The position numbers were made by a program, and so were the translations under genes. Source: Gnetum montanum (taxonomy: Eukaryota; Streptophyta; Gnetopsida; Gnetales; Gnetaceae). From it: a stretch of DNA of 64,000 bases. Under the pieces are notes generated by a model. That model was not told the DNA's origin and did no database searches. It saw nothing but the letters and a program-made list of their open reading frames with translations. The DNA is taken from NCBI GenBank assembly GCA_015680685.1, contig MNCI01022611.1, forward strand, positions 1,165,139 to 1,229,138. Direction: 5' to 3'. Below are positions 34,735 to 45,720 of the stretch, one piece after another; positions within the stretch are counted from its first letter, which is position 1; every line of letters starts with the position of its first letter.

Positions 34735-36935
34735 AAGTGGGCTTCAATTTGATTACTATAATCTTCAAAAGTAGATTCTCCATTTTATAAGGTTGTAATA
34801 TTTTAGTGAGAATATCAACCAATATTTCTTCATAATTAATGAACTTTGACAAAATGATGCCTTCTTGAACCTTCTCCTTGATGAAGTACAATATGACTGC
34901 AATGTGTTTTGATTTCTTGTGAAGAGTATGCTCATTGGAGAACTGATGACTAATGTGTTGTCATAAAACAAAATGAACTTCTTAATGATACAATTTAGCT
35001 CTTCAAATAATTTCTTAAGTAATAAGACATGTTGGATATAATCATTCATTTTCATATATTTAGCTTCAGTGGTTGAAATGCTTATACAATCTTTTTCCCC
35101 CAATAAATTGGATTGTTACCATGAAAAATAATTGAACCACTTGTAGATTTTTTATCCTCAATAACACCATCCTAATCAACATCACTAAAGGTAACAAATT
35201 TTTTATCTTTCTTTTCAAAGTGTAAACCAAGTTCAAAAGTGCCAATAAGATATCTAAGAAAATTTTTTAAGAGATCCATATTATTATGCCTTAGCTCAAC
35301 CATAAATCTACTCAAATATGAAATGACATATTCAATGTCAATTTTAGGATGACAACAAAACGTTAAGAAGCTAATGATACTCCTATAGTATGAGGCTTCA
35401 ATGAGAGAGGATGCATCATTTTTGAAAATTTTAAGACTAAAGGGAGATGAGTAATGATAACCTTTACATCCTTCATGTCATACCTTTCTAACATGATTTG
35501 ACACATGTTTCTTTAATGGAGAGTAGTGAATCCATCAAGCCTTTAATCTAGTTGGATCCCTAAGAAATAATTCAACTACTCAAAGTTCTTTATTTTAAAT
35601 TCATCCTTCATGGATCTCTTAAATTCTGTAACAAGCTTATCATTAGATGAAACATTAATAATGTCATTCAAATATAAAGAAATGATGATGAAATGTGATC
35701 CACTAGATTTATGATAAAGTGTAGGCTCAACCAATGATGACATGTATCCTTTTCCAATCAAATAATTATTTATTAAGCTTTCATATCTTTTCTTCTTGAT
35801 CTTTGTTGATGAAGCCTTTAAGTCAAGTGATGTAGGCTTCTTCCTCTAGGTAGTCATTGAGGAATGCTAAGCTTACATTTATTTGGTAAATTTTGAAAAA
35901 CCATAAACAGCAATTGAGAAAAGAAGTTTAATTATCTCTAATCTTACAACTAGTATAAAAAGTTCTTCATAGTTTGCTACTTTATTTTGCTCGAATTATC
36001 TTGCTACTAACCTTTTTTTGAATCTATTCAAGGTTCTATCTTCATTATATTTGGTCTTGAAAATCCATATTATGTTAATTACCTTCTTTCCCTTTGGTTT
36101 TTCAACAAGGATTCAACTATAATTCTTTTGAATTGCTTCCATCTCCTGCTTCATGGCTTGAGTCCAATCCTTGGACTTCAAATCCTCCTTGATGCTTGGA
36201 GGGTCATGGATGAGGGTAGCATAGACAAGATGAGTTCTTCCTATGCTTCTTATAAATCTCCTTCCAAAATCATGATCAATAATTTCAGAAAGAGGATGCA
36301 TTCTCTTTATCATTGAGGGAACATTGAATGGCTACCCCAATTACTTCATTTGATATTCTTGACCTACAACTTCATTTTTCTTCTCAAAATGCATCAATCT
36401 AAATACATTTTCATAAAATTTTACATTTCATAAGAAAATATTTATAAGAGAATGATCTCTTATCATACCCTACAAAATGATATTTTACACCCCTCTCATC
36501 CAATTTTTTTTTTTTTTTTGTAAGTACACTTAGTACATGATCCTAACAAATACATTCAAAGATTTTAAAATAAAAAACATTAGGAAAATTACCATACAAA
36601 ACTTAATATGAAGTGATTCCTTTATTTAAGGATGAGTACAACCTATTAAGAAGATATAAGGATGTATTAAATGCTTTTCCCTAAAATGAGTTAGATAAGT
36701 TGCCTTACCTCAACATGCATATTGTCATTTCATTTTTTTCCTTTAGCTACTTCATTTGATTATGGCAAGTAACCATATGTAGTTTATTTCTTGATTTCAC
36801 TTTCATTACAAAAATCATCAAATGGTTCATTTACAAACTCTTCTTTCTTTTACTCCTTATGGCTTTAATCTTCAAATTTAATTAATTCTCCATAATATTT
36901 TTGAAATATTTGAAAGTGGACAAAGCCTCATTTTT
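34735..36935 (-). pseudogene. copia integrase C-terminal part, RT and RNase H
   Basis: Minus strand. From 36935: KNEA followed by F-YFKNIMEN (INT core), a GVAERKN-like block (about 36760), YLLNRLY and VLYGNFPN (about 36650-36580), and an IFECIC block. A T-run (+ strand, about 36503-36520) interrupts here. Then DLKSKDWTQAMKQEMEAI (about 36180-36130) at the RT start, EPTLYHKSSGSHFIIISLYLNDIINVSSND (35735-35640; YVDD is changed to YLND), and RNase H with STTEAKYMKM (35080-35050) and FYDNT. Multiple stops. Confidence 0.8.
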
Positions 36936-38148
36936 TAAAGTGAAGAGAAGTGATAAGAATAATGGCTTAGATGAGTTTAAACATGTATAAAGAAGATAAG
37001 GTAATGAGTCTATAAATAATTTTACTACATCAATGTTCCATGATATCAATTGAAAGGAAGACCATAGAAGATATGAAAAAAATAATCAAAGATGATTTTA
37101 GTATAGGGGTAACACCTCAATAGATCCCAAAAGGATCCAATCCATAACTTTCAAGAAAAACTAGCTTAGAAAAAAAAAGAACACGATGAAATAAAGAAAA
37201 TATTCCTTATATTAAGAAAACTCTTAAAATATAGAGAAAATACATCAAAGATGAGGAGCCATCTTAAAATTTAGAGAAGAATACATTAAATATGAGGAAC
37301 CAAGCTTAACTCAAAAATTTTCTAAGGATCTTAGAGGCCAAACATGATCCCTTTGCTCACCATGGAGTCAAAACTCAAGACAATAAACTTATAAGAGATT
37401 CTCTCCATCTCTCTCAAGTGCTCTCCCTTGCCTCTCACTCAATTTCCTTGTACAAGCTCTCCTTCTTCTTCTCTCATAAACTCTCTCTCTTGCTCATGAT
37501 TTGGATGTTGTTATTTCAATAATCAATAATTACATCAATATTTTTGGGTAATCAAAAGATAATAAACCTAGAAACCTTGCCTCAACTCATCTTAACATTC
37601 TTCAAATGTTTTCCAAGTCTTCTCACCTTCTTCCTAGCTATTTCCATCCTTTCTTATCTTACTTTAGCTATTTTCTAAATTGGGATAGGTGTTTTAAAAA
37701 AACATTTCTTGGTCATATGGATCATCTCTAACCTCTACAAGATGTTTCTATGTTGACCTAGCTCTCAAGTAATATGTCTACTATTTTTGAGAGATGTCTC
37801 CTCCTAGGCCAAGATATCTTACATGAGATGTCTTGCCCAAGAAATCTCCTCTGAGAAGTCTCACATTTAGCTAATACATCTCTTCTAAATTTGAGACTTC
37901 TCCTATCACCTCCAACTCATAGCAAGACATCCCCTAGCCTTCCAAGGTGTCTTCTTCAAGTCCAAAACCTACAAAACATACATGTAGGATATAACAAGGG
38001 GATTAGAAGAGATGTGCCTACACTAGATTTTAAAAAACTACAATAATCAAAGCTTTAGTTCTTGATAGAGATGAATGAAGAAAAATAACTCATGTAATTA
38101 ATCTTACTTTATTGAAACAAGGTTAGAATGATGATTATGATGATGGAA
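36936..38148. mobile_element. 1.2-kb insertion in copia INT, contains repeat X copy 2
   Basis: Flanked by a perfect 14-bp direct repeat AAAGCCTCATTTTT at 36922-36935 and 38149-38162. Removing one repeat and the insert restores a continuous integrase-like frame pattern. The middle part (about 37440-38045) matches 31315-31880. No coding capacity seen. A 14-bp duplication is longer than the usual 4-6 bp of LTR elements, so the nature of the insert is open. Confidence 0.65.
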
Positions 38149-38233
38149 AAAGCCTCATTTTTACATTACAAGAAATAAACCCAAGTACATCTAGATGCAC
38201 CATCAATAATGATGAAAAAAATGCCTTGAATTT
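38149..38233 (-). pseudogene. copia integrase core fragment
   Basis: Minus strand encodes FFIIIDGASRCTWVYFL followed by KNEAF, the integrase segment around the first catalytic Asp. It is cut on one side by the Athila-like element and on the other by the 1.2-kb insert. Confidence 0.75.
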
Positions 38234-39157
38234 TGATGAGCAATGAGGTATCCCTACACCCAACCATATGAATCATAAAGCATTCATGTACGATCTAGTT
38301 GAATTCCATGGATTTCATCGTTTCTAGTGTACTAGTCTTCTAGGAAATGAATCTTGCCTTAAGGTCAATTATTGTCTTCCCAATTACACTTGTTATGTAC
38401 ACTAGTATAGTTAAGTGTAATTGAGGCATCTAATTTTTACCATTTTGATTTTTGTGGTTTTGGTACTTAAAGAGAAATAAAGTGGTTGAACTAACTAATT
38501 TAATTTAACTAATCAACTAATGTCTAACTAGTCCTAACATAAGCATCCAGTCCCACTTTCTGTACACATCTTGAACCCACATATCTGCTGCTGGGCGACC
38601 AAGCACTACGCTACTAAGCGTACCAAGCAATAATGCTACTAGGATTACCAAGAAAATATGTATTACACTCAAAGTGGTTGTACTTATGTGTGTAATATAT
38701 CTTGCTTAATTGCTTCATTAACTTAATTTTTGAGAAAGATTTAATAAATAATTGGAAACATTTAACAAATAATTAAAAACATCAAATGCATAAATAAAAT
38801 ATTTAATCTATTCAAAGTGCTACAAGGTTTATCAAAAATCTTGTATTTATTTCTACACACACTATCATGCTCATGTACAACAATGCTCAAATAAAGATCT
38901 GTACACTCAATGACTTCTACTATGGGCACTCGAGAGGAAAATTCTAACTTTCAAATTGAAAAAACTACAAGATCTTCATTGCAACTACAATCTCTATTTC
39001 CATAAATGCAGTTGGCGGATGTGTATTTATAACCAACTACAAGCACTGCATCGATGAGGCCACGTTAACACATGATATGATGTGTCAAATAGGCCTTGTT
39101 GACAAGACCCAATCGATGAGGCCTCGTCGATGTAGCTAGCAGAACTATAACTCATCA
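38234..39157 (-). repeat. 3' LTR of the Athila-like element
   Basis: Starts TGATGAG and ends CTCATCA, so a 7-bp inverted repeat at the LTR ends. A TATA box (minus strand TATAAAT) lies at 39026-39031, about 126 bp from the LTR start. The U3 part before it holds GATGAGGCC words. 924 bp. Confidence 0.9.
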
Positions 39158-39170
39158 TGCCCCCATGACT
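39158..39170 (-). other. Polypurine tract
   Basis: Minus strand AGTCATGGGGGCA ends directly at the LTR start TGATGAG. Confidence 0.7.
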
Positions 39171-42009
39171 AAATGAAAACTCATGCTTGAGTTATTTACA
39201 AAATTGGAAAGGTATAGGATTATTAACTGATCTTTCAAAAAAAAAAAACAAACTGACTAACTTTGACAAAAAATGAAGTGCTCAAGTGTACAAATCAACA
39301 CATTATAAAAAATGATGGTGTTTAGGACACAAAATTGAACACCATGATAGGACTCTTCAAAATTGGATAACACATTTCTTGATAATGTGAAGTGTGATGG
39401 AGAAGATCAAATGGTCCTAGCCGATGGTGGTTCTTGAGGCTCTGAAAAACCTTCATCAACTTCATGCATGGGTGGTGGTTGAGATGGCTACAATTATCCT
39501 ACTACTACAACTTTAGGTAGGAGGTAGAAAGCATCCAGTAGTGCTTTCATTTTATCCTTCTTACTTCTAGGATCATGCAGTGACTAGTGGGTTGGAATGG
39601 GCACAACCCAAGGACATGGGATTGTTGGAAAAAACTCCTTAGCATTAATGAACTAGGCAACAAACTATTTTTGTTTAATGTCGAACACTGTGACTATGTC
39701 CTTCAGCTTCTAGTAGTCATTCATATGTTTGTCTAGGTTCTTAGCAATTGATTGTTGATCTATGAATCATGCTCTAAGAACTTTGATTTTAGCATTTTTA
39801 GTCTCAAGCTTTTTCTTAGCATCTTTATGGTGCTTGAACTTAGCCTTGTATTATAGATACGAGCTAGCCACTTACTTTTCTAACTCTAACTATGGCCATC
39901 AGATAGTTAGCATTGCTAGGTTTGCATATCAAAGATTGGCCAACTCCATATGTTCTATCATTTCTTTGATTTGCAACTCCTTTAAGTGGATCTCCGCTTT
40001 GTTGTAGGTGTCAATCCCATCCATGATGAATTGCTAAACTTCTCTTCCTTATTAGAGTTATTGAAGGGATTCATTCATTTTTTCCTTCATCATTTGAATG
40101 TGTATTTTTTTTACTTCCTTCTACAAGCCAACCTAGTCTCTATAGTGATTCTTCACTTTTTCAAACTTGAGGGCCTCATTCTTCTAGGTGGCAATCTCGA
40201 TGATAGACTTTTGATGCAAGGCACGCACTTCCTCCATTGATAGATTTCAATTTTCTATGGCCAATCTCCTCAATTTAGTGTTCACCCTAGCAAGTTGCTC
40301 CTACTATTGATGAATAAATTCTTGAATTTGGTTCTTCTAAGAATCAACATTATGCAGGCAATGATTCTATGTGGCTAGGGTCTCGTTCTCCTGGTGCATA
40401 TGTGCCAAGTCCTTCTGAATTAAGTATGTTAACTTTGGTCAAACTTGTAAAATATGAAGAGTTTTTGAATGAAATTAGGATCAAATTAAAGCTTAAAAGG
40501 CTAAGAATAATATGAAAGCATGTAATGATGGTGTTGAAGCCCATAAATTTGGAAATATGGAGAAAAATTAATTCAGAGATGAATGAAATGAAAGGTTAAG
40601 GAGCACTAAGTGGAATACATAATGGAATATGCAAAAGATAGGATTGAGGTAATGTTAAAGGTAAGGAACTTTAACTAATCAAGCCAAGAGCTATGCAAGT
40701 GGGTCCTCCCCATAGTAGGCTCATGCCCTTATTTCCATTGCATAACCTTAACTAAGGAGTCCATGGGTCCCATAGTCAATTAAATGGCCATGAAAAATTA
40801 AGGACCAACCAAAAAGAACCTACTCAAGAATTTCAACACATCAGACCAAGACGTAGACCATAACATAGAACATAGCAGTGAAATGAGTTATGGTAGCATG
40901 GATGAATGATAGAAAATGTTGAATGAAGTTCCAAATTGAGGTCATAATAAGTCCCTTGAGGAATTTGTGTTTAAAATGACCTAGGAAGATCCATCATTAG
41001 TCCAAACCAAAACCATCCACTTTCAGTGACTTTGCATCACTACTCTAAGTCCTATCCACATACTCAAGAAATGAGAGTTCTTCCACAAGATAACCACCAT
41101 TCCATAAATAGAAGAAAAGAGATGTAGGAAGTGAGAGAGGGGGCCTTAGTTAGAGGGGACCTTCACACATAGGTGCATGTCTTTCTAGTCCCATAACTAG
41201 TGCTTGTAGCCCGTTTATTTGCCCAAGAGATGCATTTTGAATTTCTATTGTTGTGTTTTTTTTTTTTTTTTGAAATGGGAACCACACCATGTGAGGACTT
41301 ATTCATGTCTAAGGGGTGTGCTTTGAATTCCCATCATTTTTTTAAAAAATTTGGATATAAACCACACCATGCAAAGACTTATTTGACTTCCTATTAGTGG
41401 TTGGTATGGAACAATAAGAAGTTCATGAAAAAAACTTAAGCACTCAAGCAAGTAAAAGAGTACAAAGAGTATTAAGTCCCCTTGAAGTCACATCCTTTTC
41501 AAACCTTTTGAATCCTTCCTAATTCTGAAACTAGCAAGGTCAACAATTAATTAAAATTTTCTTTAATGGAAGGGACCTTGAATTCCCAGAACAAGGAAAA
41601 TCATAGAGTTGATTGTATGGGTGGATGATGTGGACTCACTACTTATTCCATGAAAAATAATTCATGTCAAATTCATCAGACATTAGAATTAAAAAATAGA
41701 AACCAAACATTAATAATCACAACATTAAGCACAAACCATCATTAGTAAATGGCAATAGCAACATTGTGTCCTATGGCTATAAAGCAATTTCATTAACAAA
41801 AATGAGGAAATATCATACTTGAAAAAAAAAATAAAGTAAAATATATAGGAAATTGTAAAATAATCAAGAAAATTTCAAAGGTACTAATGATGGTGTAAAA
41901 TTCCAAAAATTTGAAAATCCAAAAATTTGTAAAATAAATGACTTGTAAAATTAAAAATATAGAAAACAAAAAGTAGAAAAATTGAGAAGCCTTATGGATA
42001 GTTAGCATG
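39171..42009 (-). other. 3' non-coding region of the Athila-like element
   Basis: About 2.8 kb without recognisable domains. Landmarks shared with the 60-61.6 kb region: GTGGGTCCTCC (40700/60330), AAGGGGTGTGCTTTGAATTC (41310/60840) and CCCTTGAAGTCACA (41480/61030). The A-rich part at 41800-41990 is a decayed form of the tandem repeat at 61370-61580. A long hydrophobic minus frame (42008-41793) is a translation of this A-rich repeat. Confidence 0.6.
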
Positions 42010-43250
42010 AATGGCCATATCCTCCATGACTAAGTTGGAAGCAGGAGATCTGAAAAATGGAATGTGGTTGTCCATCTGTCAAGGTGGTAGTTGCACTGGT
42101 TTATCTTGGTTCAAGGAAAGGTTTTACTTGTTGGATGTTGACCAACTACTTTTTATTTGTGCTTTTAGGTTTGTAGATTAACATGGCCCTAGAGAAAAAT
42201 GTTTTATAAATTATATAAGTTCCCTCCCATTTGGGCTTATCATTCAACATGGAAACTTCCTATTTGCTATTTTGCGTATGAGTTAGTGTATGAAAAACTT
42301 CCAACACTTCTGATTCAATCCAAGCTTCATACACTCTCAACAACCTGCGATCAAAATATTAACCTAAGTCTGGCACAGAAAGAAAGATTAATCACCATAA
42401 ACATGCTAGATGAAAATAGATGAGTGGCTCTATCTTTGAATGATATGTAGAAGGCATTCAGCAAGCAATGTCATGACCTAAGAATATGAAAGGTAAAACT
42501 TCAACTAGGAGATAAGATTCTCTATTGGAACCCCACACATGTACCCCAAAAGGAAAAATTTTAAACATCATTAAGTTTTTCACTCCAATCTTTCCTATAT
42601 TTGCTAATGGTCTGCACTAATATTTTTGTGATCTCCTGGTTAGTTACCTCTACTTGACCATTGGCTTGGGGGTGGTAGGGTGTTGTTAATTTATGTTCAA
42701 CCCCCAATCATTATGTTAACTTTCTAAAAGTGACACCTATGAAATGAGTTCCATTGTCAGAAATTAGTGAACGTTTTCACAATATTTTGTTCTATAAATC
42801 TAGTAGTAATGGATGATGTACAATCAGTAATAGTGACTACTTCTACCCATTTTGTGCAGTAGTCAACTACTATTATAATATATGCCTTTTCATTGGACAT
42901 GGGTGTGATGGAACCCATGAAGTTAATGCCCCATATGTCAAAAGGTTCCAATGGCTTAATCCATTATTGAGGGCCTTCCATGTGAGCGATCATCCCCCCA
43001 TCTCATTAACAATGTTCACAAGACTTGACAAACTGATGGACATCCCTGAAGATTATAGGCCAATAGTATCCTTCCATCAAGATTTTTATGGTCGTGCATG
43101 TCTCTACATAGTGGCCTCTGCAATGTCCTTCATGAGCATCCTGGAGAATGCACAGTTGATCTTCATCACGAACATACCAACAAATTAGGCCATTGGCATA
43201 CACCTTCTAGAGGTGTCCATTGATTTTCATGAAGTATTTGGCCTAATGAA
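42010..43250 (-). pseudogene. Integrase of the Athila-like element, with an internal inversion
   Basis: Minus strand. The HHCC zinc domain at 43203-43006 is complete (AHEGH-RGHYV ... CEHC). The catalytic core at 42951-42570 has WGINFMG, where the first catalytic Asp is now Asn, then SDNGTHF (second Asp kept) and NGQVEVTN (Glu kept). The next ~335 bp (about 42228-42562) encode integrase C-terminal blocks on the PLUS strand (IWAYHSTWK, YELVYEKLP, LSLAQKERL, LQLGDKILYW). Minus-strand coding resumes at about 42235 with KWEGTYIIYKTF and a LVNIQQVKPF end. So one segment is flipped in place. Confidence 0.85.
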
Positions 43251-43960
43251 GAAATTTTTGCTTCTTTCTAAAGTCAAGATCCTATGGCATCTCTTGAGTG
43301 AGAAGATAAGTGAGGATACCATTGTACCATGTTGTCTCTATGAGCATTTTTTTACTCCAGCAAAGAGGAGTTCATCTAGAAACTGAACAAAGAGAAGGCT
43401 CTCCTCCTCTTTATTATTCCATTATAAGTGAGAGAAGTGGTCAGCAATCAAACTCTAGTCCCTTTTCAATCTATCATCATGAGATCAAATTCCTACAAGA
43501 TCACGAGCCACTGTATGACATGAGGACTCACCGTTGTTTTATTCATGAAGAAGTGGATTGCACTGTGGTCTGTATGCACAAATAATTTGTAGCCAAGCAC
43601 ATAGTGCCTAAACTTTTTAAGAGCATACACCACTACCATTAACTCCTTTTCTGTGGTGGTGTAATTTAACTATGCTTTCAAAATGCTTCATCTCATGCAG
43701 TGGATGTAGTATGGAAATTTCTTATTGTCCATCTATGTGAGCATTACTCCCAAGGCATAGTTAAATGCATCCATCATGATGTAGAAGGGTCTGGACCAAT
43801 CTAGTGCTCATAGGATTGGTGTTTCTATGAGTTTCTCTTTTAACTATTGGAATGCATGTTCACATTCCTTGCTCCAAATGAAAGGTGCATCTTTCTTTGC
43901 AAGCTCTACCAATGGTTCTGCAATCTTAGAGAAATTCTCTATGAATAGCCAGAAGTAGCC
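43251..43960 (-). pseudogene. RNase H domain of the Athila-like element
   Basis: Minus strand: FYIMMDAFNYALGVML (about 43780-43735, first Asp), NYTTTEKELMVVVYAL (about 43665-43620, Glu), FVHTDHSAI (about 43580-43555, Asp), so the metal-binding residues are retained. In relatives it degrades the RNA of the RNA-DNA hybrid. Isolated stops follow. Confidence 0.8.
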
Positions 43961-44990
43961 ACTGTATTCAAGGAATGATTGAATATCTTTAATGATCTCT
44001 GGTTGACATGTTATTCCTTTGATAACCCTATCTTTTCTGGGTCTACCTTAATCCCTTTTTGCAAAATTCAATGCCCTAGCACAATGCCTTCTTGGATCAT
44101 GAGATGGTTCTTTTGCTAGTTGAGTCATCAGTTTGTTTCAACACATCTCTTCAATACTTACACAAGGTGGTCCAAGGCTTACTCAAATGTAGCTCCATAG
44201 GTGGAAAAGTCATCCATGAAGACTTCAACATTACTACTAATATGTTGTTGAAAGATACTAAGGACTAGGCATTGAAATGTTGTAGGGGCATTACACAAAC
44301 CGAATGGCATCTTACAATATGAAAAAGTCCTTGAGGGACTCATAAATGTTATCTTGGCCTAATCTTCTAGTGCAATTTGGATTTGGTTATAGCTACTATA
44401 ACCATCCAAAAAGCTATAATAACAATGCCTGGATATGGTTTTCAACACTTGATCCACAAATGGCAATGAAAAATGATATTTAAATGCTACCATATTCAAC
44501 AACCTAAAGTCGATGCAGACTCACCATTTACCACTTTTCTTTGGCATAATTATGAGTGGGCTAACCCACTCACTATCTACAATGGGATAGATGAACCTCA
44601 CCTTGAGGAGTTTTTTAATTTCCTCTTTTATGATCTACTTTAGTTTGGGATTTAGCCACCTCTGTGGATACCTTCTAGGCTTCATGGCCAAGTTAGTGTA
44701 AATGCAATGTTGACATATCCTTGGATCAATTACTATTAGCTCAAGATATAACCAAGCAAAATTTGTTAACCATTTGGTAACTACCTTCAATAGCTTTTCT
44801 TTTTGTTTAGAAGCAAGTTTGGCATTAATTATGACCAATTTACCGTTGTTTAGAAATGCATATTTCATACCAACTAGTAAAGTTTTTAGCTCTAGAAGCT
44901 CCTACTTGAAGTTATCAGGGATTTGCAACTCTCCCCAACAAGTATCATCATTTTCATCAAAGGGTTGGGAGTGAACTTGTTCAATTTTGT
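43961..44990 (-). pseudogene. Reverse transcriptase of the Athila-like element
   Basis: Minus strand. EWVSPLIIMPKKSGKW (about 44580-44533), CIDFRLLN, YSFLDGYSSYNQI (about 44420-44380), MPFGLCNAPTTFQ (about 44312-44275) and the catalytic VFMDDFSTYG, whose FMDD is at 44209-44220. The DD pair is intact and few stops interrupt the domain, so it is the best preserved pol domain here. The upstream part (44868-44635) links to the protease. Confidence 0.85.
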
Positions 44991-45720
44991 TCATGCCTTT
45001 AACATAAGCACATGTTAGGTTCTTAGTTGGTTCCATGCATAATGTGCTACTATCTAAGTTAGCTATCAGCCACTACGTACCCTCTTGTTTTATGACTATT
45101 GCATATAGACGCCTTTGAATATTAAGTTCTTATGCACACTAATTGCATGGTTTAATGTATGTACTTTTGACTGACCAAATTCTTTGCATACAATTGCACC
45201 CATTATCACTATACGTGATGCATGAAATATGTTTCTTCTCTATCTTGCCCAATTCATTTTCTTTGAATATTTCTAGAGATAGGTCCTTTATGCCCATACG
45301 TGCATCAATAGTGCTTAACCAAGCTCTTCTCATAATTATGGGGAAGTCACTTTTACAATTTTTAACTTTAATCACTAGAAAATTAATAGGATAGGACCAT
45401 CCACAAACTGTGGTCACAATGTCCTCTACCAATCCCAAAGGAATAGTAATTAATTGATCTACCAATTCTAGATGGATGTTGCTCTTCGTGAGAGGTGGTA
45501 GGTTCCAAGCCTTGTACATGTCATGGGAGATGAGATTAACTCTAGAACCTGAATTAAGAAGAGCCTTGCATGGCTCATGTCTAGTGATCTACAAGTAAAT
45601 GAGTGAACTCCCTAGGTTAGATCTTTTGGTGGGAAGATTGCAAGCCTTGATCCAGTCGGAAATAGCATGAGTTAGCATTATAGTATGAATCCAAGGTGGT
45701 ACTTGGTTTGAAGGACACTC
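44991..45720 (-). pseudogene. Retropepsin of the Athila-like element
   Basis: Minus strand. The active site reads ALLNSGSRVNLIS (about 45583-45545): the catalytic Asp of DSG is replaced by Asn. The open frame 45519-45139 covers the rest, with GLVEDIVTTVCGWSYP, FPIIM-RAWLST in place of the usual GRPWL block, and a conserved CITYSD tail. The relative at 61765-62809 keeps DSG. Confidence 0.85.
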
